Positions 51,231 to 58,895 of a DNA stretch of 64,000 bases are shown piece by piece. A model generated the notes under the pieces. It ran no database searches, was not told the origin of the DNA, and worked only from the letters and a program-made list of their open reading frames with translations. The DNA is taken from contig CP064970.1 of NCBI GenBank assembly GCA_016699305.1, positions 1,922,001 to 1,986,000 on the forward strand, read 5' to 3'. The DNA comes from Alphaproteobacteria bacterium (GTDB taxonomy: Bacteria > Pseudomonadota > Alphaproteobacteria > GCA-016699305). Made by a program: the position numbers and the translations under genes. Each line of letters opens with the position of its first letter. Positions within the stretch are counted from its first letter, which is position 1.

Positions 51231-52328
51231 CTAGCCTCCCACCACACGGGTTTCGCTGCAACCGCGCAGCTCGGCGGCGGGAAGGCGGCCTTCGATACGC
51301 ACGGTCTTGCCTGGGCGGCCACAGGGGCAGTCGTCCTCGCCCGTCACGGCCCCCAAATCCTCGCTCAGCAACACATGGCCCGGATAACTGCGCGGCAAGA
51401 TGCTCATCACCTGCAACAGACCGGATTCACCCTGCGGCAATGGGCGCAAGCTGGCAGGATCGCGCACCAGAACATCGGCATAGCAAGGCACATGCAATCG
51501 TCCATGCGGGCATGACATAAACACCGCGCCTGTTTGCTCGACCATGCCATAGTAATTGCGCACGTCTTGCAGCGCGAAGGTCTGTGCCAATGTGTCGGCA
51601 AAATCCTGGGGCGAGACGGCCTGATCGGCCATGCGTTTCCACCCGCCGCCATGCAGCAGCAGACTGCCCTTGGGCAATGTCAGGCTTATGCCTTGTTCGC
51701 GCGCCGCCTGCACAAAGCATTGCCAGACGATAAAGGTGAATCCAAACAGCAAAATGGGCTGTGTTCCTTGACGATCCAGCCAGGCGCGCACAGCGTCCCA
51801 GTTAGGACGCAGATCGGCATCCAGCGCGTAGAAATGATCGCGTCCGAAAGGTGCAAAGCCCAGTACCGCCGCCGCCCGCGCCGTGCCGCGCGCCGCGCCG
51901 TGCAACACGTCGCGGCTGTCCAGGATCATCATCGGTCGGCGTGTCGCGCCCAAAAGATCGCGAGTCACCGCAACAAAGGCCTGGCCCAAAAGCACCGATG
52001 TGGCGCTGTCCAAGGCGATGCGCGAGACGGGACGGCCACTGGTGCCGCTGGAGGTCAGCACGCGCGTCACCTGTGAATCAGGCACGCTGCGTAGATCAAT
52101 CGTCTTGAACAAAGGGACGGGCAAGAAGGGCAAGGATTCAGGCGAACCATCCACCGCGCCGACACCCATGGCGTCAAGGATACGGGCATAAGCCGGGCAT
52201 GATGCCCTATGCCACGCGGTCAGCGCCGCTAGATGTTCTTTCAGGAACGAACGCCGCGATTCTCCCGCTAAACTGAAAGGCGGGACCGATGCCACATCAA
52301 GCGCAGGGCAAGGGGATGCAGTGCTCAT
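51231..52328 (-). CDS. LuxE-like acyl-protein synthetase
   Basis: 365 residues from ATG 52328, overlapping the AMP-ligase stop (ATGA). Residues ~85-100, VLTSSGTSGRPVSRI, form the adenylate-binding loop; LHGGGWKRM and NYYGMVEQTG are also typical of LuxE/PaaK relatives. The C-terminus RGCSETR provides Cys357 in the position of the LuxE acyl-accepting cysteine. A CPCGRPGK zinc-like element precedes it. LuxE activates fatty acid and passes it to LuxC. The sequence upstream of 52328 in the same frame is a shadow of the neighbour. Confidence 0.85.
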   Translation of the reverse strand: MSTASPCPALDVASVPPFSLAGESRRSFLKEHLAALTAWHRASCPAYARILDAMGVGAVDGSPESLPFLPVPLFKTIDLRSVPDSQVTRVLTSSGTSGRPVSRIALDSATSVLLGQAFVAVTRDLLGATRRPMMILDSRDVLHGAARGTARAAAVLGFAPFGRDHFYALDADLRPNWDAVRAWLDRQGTQPILLFGFTFIVWQCFVQAAREQGISLTLPKGSLLLHGGGWKRMADQAVSPQDFADTLAQTFALQDVRNYYGMVEQTGAVFMSCPHGRLHVPCYADVLVRDPASLRPLPQGESGLLQVMSILPRSYPGHVLLSEDLGAVTGEDDCPCGRPGKTVRIEGRLPAAELRGCSETRVVGG

Positions 52329-53731
52329 GATACTTGCATTCGGCGCAAGGATTCGTAATCCACCTTGCCGCTGGGCAGACGTGGCAAAGGATCGGCGTAA
52401 AAGACTTTCAGGCATGATCCGTGCAGATGATAACGGTCCTTGATCATCTGACAGGCATGTTCCACCGCCTCGGCCCTATCCAAGGCGACATAAAGCAGGC
52501 TGTCGGTTCCATAACAGGCGACAGTCGTGCCAAGGCTCTGTTGCAGGCGTTCTTCCACGTCACCGAGGCTGATGCGTTGCCCGAACAGCTTTAAGAAGCG
52601 CGATTTGCGCCCCGTGACAGTGAAGAACCCTTCTTCATCCACCACGCCCAGATCGCCGGTACGCAGCACGCCGCCCATCTGGTCGCCAAGGGCCAGGTCG
52701 TCCCGTTTTTGGGCATAGCCCAGCATCACATTGGGGCCGCGATAGACGATTTCATTCTCGGCATGTGAGTCGATCTCTAACCTGCCGCCGGGAATGGCGA
52801 TGCCGATACTGCCCGGTTTGTCACGCAACCGATGGGGCGGCATATAGGCCATGCGCGCCGTAGCCTCGGTCTGGCCGTACATCACAAAAAAGCTCCATCC
52901 GCGCGATTGGGCCAATTGCTCCATGCGGGCGACGCGCTCGGGCGGCAGACGGCCACCGGCCTGGGTCAGGATGCGCAGGCTTGGCAGGTCCATGGTCTCG
53001 AAACGCAGGCGTTCGAGCATCTCATAGGTAAAGGGCACGCCTGCCAAAAAGCTGACGCCATATCGGCGAAACATATCCCAGAATGCGCGTTGCATGACCG
53101 TCTGTTCGGTCAGGATCACGCTGCCGCCGACTTTGAGATGGCTGTTCAGAACTGACAGTCCATAGCAGTATTGCAGCGGCAAGGATGTGATGGCTCGATC
53201 CTGTGCCAGTAGGCCAAGATAGGAAGCGATCGAATGGGCGTTAGCCTCGAGGTTGTCATAGGATAGTCGCACCAATTTCGGACTGCCGGTCGAGCCGGAA
53301 GTGGACAACATCAATGCCAGTTTGTCGTTCAAGTTTGGCGCGGAAGGCGGGTGCCAGGGCAACGACAGAGGCGGTCCATTTGGCGATGACTGGGCCTCTG
53401 GCGTCCAGCCCTCGGGCACGGTCTGGCCTTGTGGCCAGACCAACCATTCGGGCGCGTAGATATCCACCAAACTCTGCCATAAGGCCGGGTCCATCTTGGG
53501 ATCCACCAGAATCACGGGCGCGTTGGCCTGCAATGCGCCTAGATAAGCCGTCACACTGCCCAGGTCATTGGCCATGCCGATCAGCCCCAGGCTGCGGCGA
53601 CCAAATCGCGCGTTCAGGGATTGCGCAAAGACCTGACAGGCTGAATGAAGCTGGTCATAGCTGACGGCACCAACGCTGGCTTCCTGCCATAAGGCGGGAT
53701 GCTGGGATGGACGGTCAAGATGCCAGAACAT
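52325..53731 (-). CDS. AMP-dependent acyl-CoA/acyl-ACP synthetase-like enzyme
   Basis: 468 residues, ANL superfamily. A3 LSTSGSTGSPKLVRL (~136-150), A5 FVMYGQTEATARM, A7 LRTGDLGVVDEEGF, A8 GRKSRFLKLFGQRISLGDVE and the A10 lysine in LPSGKVDYESLR are all present. The chain is somewhat short for an acyl-CoA ligase (~500-550) and resembles stand-alone adenylation enzymes that load a carrier protein. The adjacent ACP gene, 20 bases upstream, is the obvious acceptor. Substrate specificity is not readable. Confidence 0.88.
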   Translation of the reverse strand: MFWHLDRPSQHPALWQEASVGAVSYDQLHSACQVFAQSLNARFGRRSLGLIGMANDLGSVTAYLGALQANAPVILVDPKMDPALWQSLVDIYAPEWLVWPQGQTVPEGWTPEAQSSPNGPPLSLPWHPPSAPNLNDKLALMLSTSGSTGSPKLVRLSYDNLEANAHSIASYLGLLAQDRAITSLPLQYCYGLSVLNSHLKVGGSVILTEQTVMQRAFWDMFRRYGVSFLAGVPFTYEMLERLRFETMDLPSLRILTQAGGRLPPERVARMEQLAQSRGWSFFVMYGQTEATARMAYMPPHRLRDKPGSIGIAIPGGRLEIDSHAENEIVYRGPNVMLGYAQKRDDLALGDQMGGVLRTGDLGVVDEEGFFTVTGRKSRFLKLFGQRISLGDVEERLQQSLGTTVACYGTDSLLYVALDRAEAVEHACQMIKDRYHLHGSCLKVFYADPLPRLPSGKVDYESLRRMQVS

Positions 53732-53751
53732 GGAACCCCGCCTTTTTTAAG

Positions 53752-54006
53752 CTAGACGGTGACGGTTTCGAAGGCCACGCCATATTTGGCTAGGATCTCG
53801 CGCGCCTTGCCAAAACTGCTCATGCCGATCACGTCATCGGTTTCGATCATCAGCCCAAAGCCTTCGTCTAATGCGGCGATCAAGGCCATATGACTGACGG
53901 AATCCCATTGTGGGACACTGGTATAGGCCAGGTCGTCATTGATTTTTTCCAAGGGCAGTTCCAGCGCCTTGGAAAAAATCTCTTGGAGTTTTTCGTTATT
54001 TCTCAC
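53752..54006 (-). CDS. Acyl carrier protein
   Basis: 84 residues. The phosphopantetheine serine is Ser36 in PQWDSVSHM, within the four-helix ACP fold; NDDLAYTSVPQWDS matches the dedicated carrier proteins found in biosynthetic clusters rather than housekeeping AcpP (which has DSLD/DSLT). First gene of the LuxC/LuxE module. The 286 bases upstream (54007-54292) hold its promoter region and one arm of a 20-base direct repeat but no gene I can support. Confidence 0.9.
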   Translation of the reverse strand: MRNNEKLQEIFSKALELPLEKINDDLAYTSVPQWDSVSHMALIAALDEGFGLMIETDDVIGMSSFGKAREILAKYGVAFETVTV

Positions 54007-54173
54007 GGCAGACGGATCTCCTGCGCGACTTGGATAGAGTGAACTCTATGATGACCCTCGCGCGCAAAGTCTTGCAACTTCGTTAATGAGTTGGTTTTTG
54101 CCGGAAAAGAAATTATCCGAGAAACTGCAACAAAGGCACCCTAGCCACATCGGTCAGCTCGCCCAGCGAAGCC

Positions 54174-54193
54174 GACATCATGCATACGGTGAT
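54174..54193. repeat. Direct repeat, left copy
   Basis: GACATCATGCATACGGTGAT; 19 of 20 bases match the copy at 55416-55435 in the same orientation. The pair brackets a 1.2-kb AT-rich segment. Confidence 0.8.
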
Positions 54194-54292
54194 TTGACGA
54201 GGCGAGGGGCTAAAGATCGAGAGCTATTGGATTTGCAAAGAAATCTTCTAGAATCGTGCGATAGATAGATGTTAGCGTCAGGAGGGTATGGC

Positions 54293-54952
54293 CTAGGCGG
54301 GATAATCTCCATGGCACCAGATAAAATCAAATATTTCCTTACATGAGTCAGATAATGTTTTATTATCTATAATAACCATTTTCTTATTTAAGTATTTATC
54401 GCCGGATTTTCTTTCAAATATGGCAACTCTTCTGCCATATATAACTTGTAAATTATGATTTAATAATGAATCATTAACACATCTATAAAAACTTTTGTCA
54501 AATATCATTTTTTTGTTATTTTGAATAATAAATCTAAATTTTAATCCATTATTCATTAGTCCATTTAGTCCAGCAATAACCATAGAAGTCGCAATTGAAT
54601 TATCCGCAAACAATGAAAGTACTTCACCACTATTATCTTTCATGGTCATGAATATATCTTTCTGAAGCCGTAATGCGTTTTGTTCTGGTGTGCCTATAAT
54701 GGTTTCTATATGACTGTCTTTAAGCTGCACGCCCATAAACGGCGTAAATTCAATATTCTCCTGCTCCATTGCTGCAACCAATGCGTTCATAGTGCGACTA
54801 CGGGGAGACACAAAACCAAGCTCAAGCTTACGGATAGTGCCTATGGAAAGCCCAGAGGCTTTCGCTAAATCATCTTGCGACCACCCCAGTAGCGCACGAC
54901 CTGCTTTTATCTGCCTTGCGTCAATAGCTTGGGCCGTTCTCGATTTCATCAT
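54293..54952 (-). CDS. XRE-family DNA-binding protein with an unknown C-terminal domain
   Basis: 219 residues from ATG 54952 (ATG 54949 alternative). Residues ~10-65 are a Cro/CI-type helix-turn-helix: IKAGRALLGWSQDDLAKASGLSIGTIRKLELG. The C-terminal ~130 residues (VLSLFADNSIATSMVIAGLNGLMNNGLKFRFIIQNNKKM to the end) are Lys/Asn-rich and of unknown fold. The gene is strikingly AT-rich compared with everything around it, which signals recent transfer. It lies between two 20-base direct repeats together with a truncated racemase gene. Confidence 0.8.
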   Translation of the reverse strand: MMKSRTAQAIDARQIKAGRALLGWSQDDLAKASGLSIGTIRKLELGFVSPRSRTMNALVAAMEQENIEFTPFMGVQLKDSHIETIIGTPEQNALRLQKDIFMTMKDNSGEVLSLFADNSIATSMVIAGLNGLMNNGLKFRFIIQNNKKMIFDKSFYRCVNDSLLNHNLQVIYGRRVAIFERKSGDKYLNKKMVIIDNKTLSDSCKEIFDFIWCHGDYPA

Positions 54953-55069
54953 AGGACTTTCTCTATCATGTGTACCATATAGCACCCAAGTTCTGCAGAT
55001 GCGCATAGGATAGATTACTATAATGCGTTTACACAGCAAGAATAGCTTTAGCAAGCTGCTAAACGAAAG

Positions 55070-55402
55070 CTACCTCCCAAAATGTAGCCCAACGATGTAT
55101 GCCGCCGCTTCCTTTAAGCTTCCTATAAGTTGGAATTCGTCCAGTTTTTGAGGGAAAACGAGTGGCAATTCCGTACAAACGAGGCCGATGGTGTTGATCT
55201 GTGTATCCTGCCGTGCTTCCTGTAGAACGCTCTTCACATAGGTATCGATCATAGAGTCCGTAATATTTTGTCCGATTGTCGCCAGAATAACCTCCACCGA
55301 TTGTTCTCGTAACGCTTCACTTGGCTCCTGATAGAGAATGCCGCGTTTCTTCAATGCTTTTTGATAAAGCCCCGTTTCGATGGTAGTCCACGACAAAGCC
55401 AT
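55070..55402 (-). pseudogene. Aspartate/glutamate racemase, C-terminal fragment
   Basis: 110 codons. GLYQKALKKRGILYQEP and IGLVCTELPLVFP match the second half of Asp/Glu racemases, including the second catalytic Cys in VCTELPL. The first half, with the other catalytic Cys and the substrate-binding Asn motif, is missing: upstream of 55402 the frame has no similarity and reaches the 20-base direct repeat within 15 bases. Probably a remnant truncated when the segment was inserted, although a start codon is present and a short protein could still be made. Confidence 0.7.
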
Positions 55403-55415
55403 CCAGGCCTATCAA

Positions 55416-55435
55416 GACATCATGCATACGGCGAT
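55416..55435. repeat. Direct repeat, right copy
   Basis: GACATCATGCATACGGCGAT; one mismatch to 54174-54193. It abuts the broken 5' end of the racemase fragment. Confidence 0.8.
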
Positions 55436-55482
55436 CTAGCGATCGGGAAAGACGGTCTGAGAGAGTCGTCGATGCCCGGGCA

Positions 55483-56085
55483 TCATCCTGCCTCGATCCT
55501 TAGCATTCCTAAATAAGGGACCGGTGCAGCGGCGGATGGGGCGCAAGATTCTGGCAGGGAGAAACCAAACTCTGTGTGCAGATGCGCCATAATGAATTTC
55601 ATGAGAAAGCCATGAGACACGCACAAAATCCGCTTCCCCTTGTATTCCTCCAAAACATCTTGAACGCGCGCGATAATCGAACCTCTTTTCTCAACCCCGG
55701 CATGGCCTGTCTCTATGGCATCGTCAAGCCGCTTACGCAGCACACTCAAAGGGACTTCCGTGGAATCGCCACATAGCGCGATGGGCGAAAATGCGATTTC
55801 ATTAATCCGATGATCCACCATCGGCGAGAGGTCTATTCCCGCCCACTCCATCATTAAAGAACATGTCTGCTGCGCCCTGCGCGCTTGGCCACATAGAACC
55901 ACCTGACTGTCCTTGATTGATGTCCGCCATTCATCCATTTCCTTTAAGCCATGCCTTACGAACCCCTGATCCACATCAGGGTCAAGACTTCCCGAGGCCA
56001 GCCCTTCCAGCTCAGACAATGAAAGCTTTTCATAGCTGTCATAAGGGGGCAGCAACTGGCCGTGTCGCATGAAGATGGCGGTCAA
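55483..56085 (-). CDS. Histidine phosphatase superfamily protein
   Basis: 200 residues. The phosphohistidine loop is AIFMRHGQLL (RHG at residues 7-9), the second Arg in CGQARRAQQT, acid/base Glu in INEIAFSP, and the second His in ILCVSHGFLMKF. Members dephosphorylate sugars, nucleotides or proteins; the substrate is not evident. Its first 47 bases overlap, in another frame, the end of the PEP-utilising-enzyme gene, so translation is coupled and the two activities probably act in one pathway. Confidence 0.87.
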   Translation of the reverse strand: MTAIFMRHGQLLPPYDSYEKLSLSELEGLASGSLDPDVDQGFVRHGLKEMDEWRTSIKDSQVVLCGQARRAQQTCSLMMEWAGIDLSPMVDHRINEIAFSPIALCGDSTEVPLSVLRKRLDDAIETGHAGVEKRGSIIARVQDVLEEYKGKRILCVSHGFLMKFIMAHLHTEFGFSLPESCAPSAAAPVPYLGMLRIEAG

Positions 56086-58552
56086 TGGCGTTTCCTTTCA
56101 CCGATGCGGGACGATGTGACGAAGGCAGGTCTAGGGGGGATCCTGGGCCAATCTTCTTTTGCTGACAGTCCAGGATAAGGCTTAATCCCGTATTGAATTC
56201 GTTCGGTGCCATCCCGCAGCCAATACAGGCTGGCAATCGGCTCTCACATGCGCGGATAGCCATATGGGAAGCCGGCCCCCCATACTGCGTGACCAAACCG
56301 GCGGGATTCATCGTGAAGATAAAATCATAACCGGGATCGGCCTGTTCCAGCACAACGATCTTACCTTCAATATCTGCGGGCTGGATGCGTCCAATTGATT
56401 CGCGGGAAAGCACGATGAACCCCGCTTTAACCTTCTCATGCCCATAGAAATAACCATTCTTCGCATTACTGGGAACAAAATATAGGTCTTCGACACCACG
56501 GATGACGTCTGGCAGCATAAGATGTGCGGCGGTATGATGGCTTTGTTCGGAAATATTCACCGAGGTTCCTATGGAATCCACATCGGGAACCATCATCCCT
56601 TCAATGTCGCCAATCTCCATGTGACGGGCTTGGTGCTCGGTCAAACCCACTGCCTTGATGTGCCCACGAATGGCCTTGGCCAGGAAATCAAAGGCGCGGG
56701 TAAATTCGAATTTGACATCCTCCCTCATCAGCATCAGTGCGCGAAGGCGTAGCGTGTCGTCTCGCTTTCCTTCGTCGCACAAGTCAAGAAATTGATCAAA
56801 ATGCCCATGACGTTTTTCTGGGACGCTTTCTAAATGGGATGTCTGGACATCAGGCGCGGATGCATAGTGACGCAAATGAAGATAAGAATCCGGGTCATCC
56901 GCATAACATGGCGCGAACACATGAAACTGTCCGGGCCGCAAATGTCCATATTCCTCAATAATGGACTTTCGAGAGATTTGCCCTTTCCCATAACCTCCAA
57001 GATCGCGCTGCATGCGCATAGAGACCGTCTCAAGCGATTCAAGCGCGCCTTCCAGAGCGTTGCCACCGTATTTTTTTTCGTATTTTGCCCTTTCGGAAAA
57101 AGCCAAACGTGCGACTAAGGTGAAATAGCCCGTGCCTTCTAAAAGCAATTCTTTGGCATCGTTCAATAGAGATAGAGAATCCTCGGCCCCTCCTTCGTCC
57201 TTGTTTATGCGCTCATCCCGGAACTGAGCAAGACGCTGACGATAGCCTTGGATTCGATCGGGATGAGCGTTCACAACATGGCGTGCCCTCTCGGAAAGAT
57301 TCTTGGCTTGATCGTCGAATGCCGCCTCAATAACATGTCGCCGCCGCATTGGAATGCCGTTTAATCGTTTAATATCCTCGGCATTGCTTGCATAAATTTC
57401 GAACTCCACACAATCCTGCATGCCCGGATCCAGGCGAAGCTGACGGGCGTATTCCTCTAATATTAACGCCGTATCTTGCGGATCGAGAGTCCCTGGCATA
57501 AGGCTTTGGGCAGAACCAAATAAGGAGATATATGGTCTTCCACTGATCGATCTCATCAAACCAGATTCGCAGCCGGCATATCCCATTTCTTTTCGAATGC
57601 TAGGCACTGTTTGGGCAGAGAACATCAGATCGTAGATGGACAGATCAAGCTTGGACGGCATGTCGCCCAGCAATTCTCGGGGGTTGATATCGATCATGTT
57701 CCCTAGAACGTCGCCATCGGCTGTAAGTTTGGTCACAGACTCTGCCGTCTCACGAAATAACGCATGGAACGATTGATATTGATCGGGGGCCAGCGCATGG
57801 CCTGGCTGCGTTGTCAGCGGCCTGGCTTGGAGGATATATATTTTTCCATCCTTGATTGCAAACTCGATATCCATGCCCGGATGCCCATAGGCGTCTTCTA
57901 TTAAGTAAATTTGCCGCATCAGTTGCGGCAGAAAACCTCTCTCATCGCCTTCGGGCAAAGCGATTGGCGCAAGCCCCTGACGATATGATTCATCGCGCAG
58001 GACGTGAACGGATTGTCCGCCATGCTTACCGCTGACGATTTGTTCTCCATCGCCTTTGGTATAGTTGATCCGCACATAAGGCCCTGCGCGATCTAAGTCC
58101 CGAGAAAACGCAACCCCGCTGATATCGGGATGCTCGATCATTCTTTGAACACCGACCCCGATGCCCTCGTTATCTGCCTTGTCAGATAACAAACCAAGCT
58201 TGGCTTGGCCATGAGACCTAACTATCTCGATGTTATTTAGAATATCATCCGGATTCCCGGGCACATAAAGAGTAGTGATGAAATATCCCGCATGAGAAAG
58301 CGCGCCATCTTCCCGCAGACCGCTGCTACGAACGGCGAACGTGCTGTCCGGACCAACCGTCTCCAAGAGCTGCTTGAGCCTCTCTTGAAACGGCTGGTCT
58401 TGCGGGTCTTGCTTGATCTCTAGGCCGATAAAATCGGGCACCTCAATCCCAGGAATTTGATTGAGAAAAAGCAGATTGGCTACCTTGCCGCCAAATCGGG
58501 CAATATCGGGAATAATAGAATCGATGTTAGGTGAGGCATCTAAGAATTTCAT
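56039..58552 (-). CDS. PEP-synthase/rifampin-phosphotransferase-like dikinase
   Basis: 837 residues. N-terminal ATP-grasp domain: RFGGKVANLLFLNQIPG, FAVRSSGLREDGALSHAGYF and MDIEFAIKDGKIYILQARPL. The C-terminal swivelling domain has the phospho-His in VTQYGGPASHMAIRA near 780. No PEP-binding TIM barrel follows, unlike PEP synthase or PPDK. This order (ATP-binding, large middle region, His domain) and length match rifampin phosphotransferase and related enzymes that move a phosphate from ATP to a small-molecule acceptor held by the middle region. Resistance to rifampin is not implied; the middle region is diverged. AAGGAAC precedes the ATG. A leader peptide and terminator lie just upstream. 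Confidence 0.8.
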   Translation of the reverse strand: MKFLDASPNIDSIIPDIARFGGKVANLLFLNQIPGIEVPDFIGLEIKQDPQDQPFQERLKQLLETVGPDSTFAVRSSGLREDGALSHAGYFITTLYVPGNPDDILNNIEIVRSHGQAKLGLLSDKADNEGIGVGVQRMIEHPDISGVAFSRDLDRAGPYVRINYTKGDGEQIVSGKHGGQSVHVLRDESYRQGLAPIALPEGDERGFLPQLMRQIYLIEDAYGHPGMDIEFAIKDGKIYILQARPLTTQPGHALAPDQYQSFHALFRETAESVTKLTADGDVLGNMIDINPRELLGDMPSKLDLSIYDLMFSAQTVPSIRKEMGYAGCESGLMRSISGRPYISLFGSAQSLMPGTLDPQDTALILEEYARQLRLDPGMQDCVEFEIYASNAEDIKRLNGIPMRRRHVIEAAFDDQAKNLSERARHVVNAHPDRIQGYRQRLAQFRDERINKDEGGAEDSLSLLNDAKELLLEGTGYFTLVARLAFSERAKYEKKYGGNALEGALESLETVSMRMQRDLGGYGKGQISRKSIIEEYGHLRPGQFHVFAPCYADDPDSYLHLRHYASAPDVQTSHLESVPEKRHGHFDQFLDLCDEGKRDDTLRLRALMLMREDVKFEFTRAFDFLAKAIRGHIKAVGLTEHQARHMEIGDIEGMMVPDVDSIGTSVNISEQSHHTAAHLMLPDVIRGVEDLYFVPSNAKNGYFYGHEKVKAGFIVLSRESIGRIQPADIEGKIVVLEQADPGYDFIFTMNPAGLVTQYGGPASHMAIRACESRLPACIGCGMAPNEFNTGLSLILDCQQKKIGPGSPLDLPSSHRPASVKGNAIDRHLHATRPVAAPL

Positions 58553-58610
58553 GAGCGTTTGTTCCTTCTAGGGGGGGGTAAGTTTTCCGCCGAAGGAAGC
58601 TCCAGAAACT

Positions 58611-58632
58611 AAAAAGCCGCCTTGCGGCGGCT
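58611..58632 (-). terminator. Intrinsic terminator in the leader of the dikinase gene
   Basis: On the minus strand AGCCGCC (58632-58626), loop GCAA, GGCGGCT and five T (58615-58611). It lies 24 bases after a 31-codon reading frame and 58 bases before the dikinase ATG, so it can act as an attenuator. Confidence 0.75.
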
Positions 58633-58655
58633 ACTGGAGGGAGGAGGAGTTTAAA

Positions 58656-58751
58656 TTACGCCAAATCCGTTCGCCAGGCCGCTGCATAAACGCAGGGCCA
58701 CCACCACATGCGAACAAAACAGGTATTGCCGAAGCCGATATTCATGCCCAT
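58656..58751 (-). CDS. Putative Trp-rich leader peptide or small peptide gene
   Basis: 31 codons from ATG 58751 (ATG 58745 also possible). The product contains three consecutive Trp in VRMWWWPCVY and a fourth Trp near the end. Directly after the Trp codons, CTGC-GTTTAT-GCAG can form a hairpin; GCGGC at 58682-58678 could instead pair with GCCGC of the downstream terminator, giving the 1:2, 2:3, 3:4 alternatives of a classic attenuator. The ribosome site is weak, and an overlapping frame exists on the other strand, so expression is uncertain. A TTGACA lies at 58777-58782 without a good -10. It could alternatively encode a modified-peptide precursor. Confidence 0.4.
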   Translation of the reverse strand: MGMNIGFGNTCFVRMWWWPCVYAAAWRTDLA

Positions 58752-58895
58752 CACTCTGATGGAAATGTCTTCAGTCTGTCAATGCAAAAAATAGTCTCAC
58801 GGCATAGGGCAGCATAATTACTCTAGAACCCTGCCAACCAGCGGCCCATCTTTGCCAGATGACAAATGCTTGGTCAGAGGTTAGGGTTTTTTACC

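Noticed and set aside
49977..54006. Bioluminescence operon
   Set aside because: LuxC- and LuxE-like genes are present, but luxA, luxB and luxD are not; the module also has an ACP and an AMP-ligase not found in lux operons.
58866..58895. Earlier serS start
   Set aside because: The ten extra residues have no similarity to seryl-tRNA synthetases, which begin with MLDIKxIRxxP.
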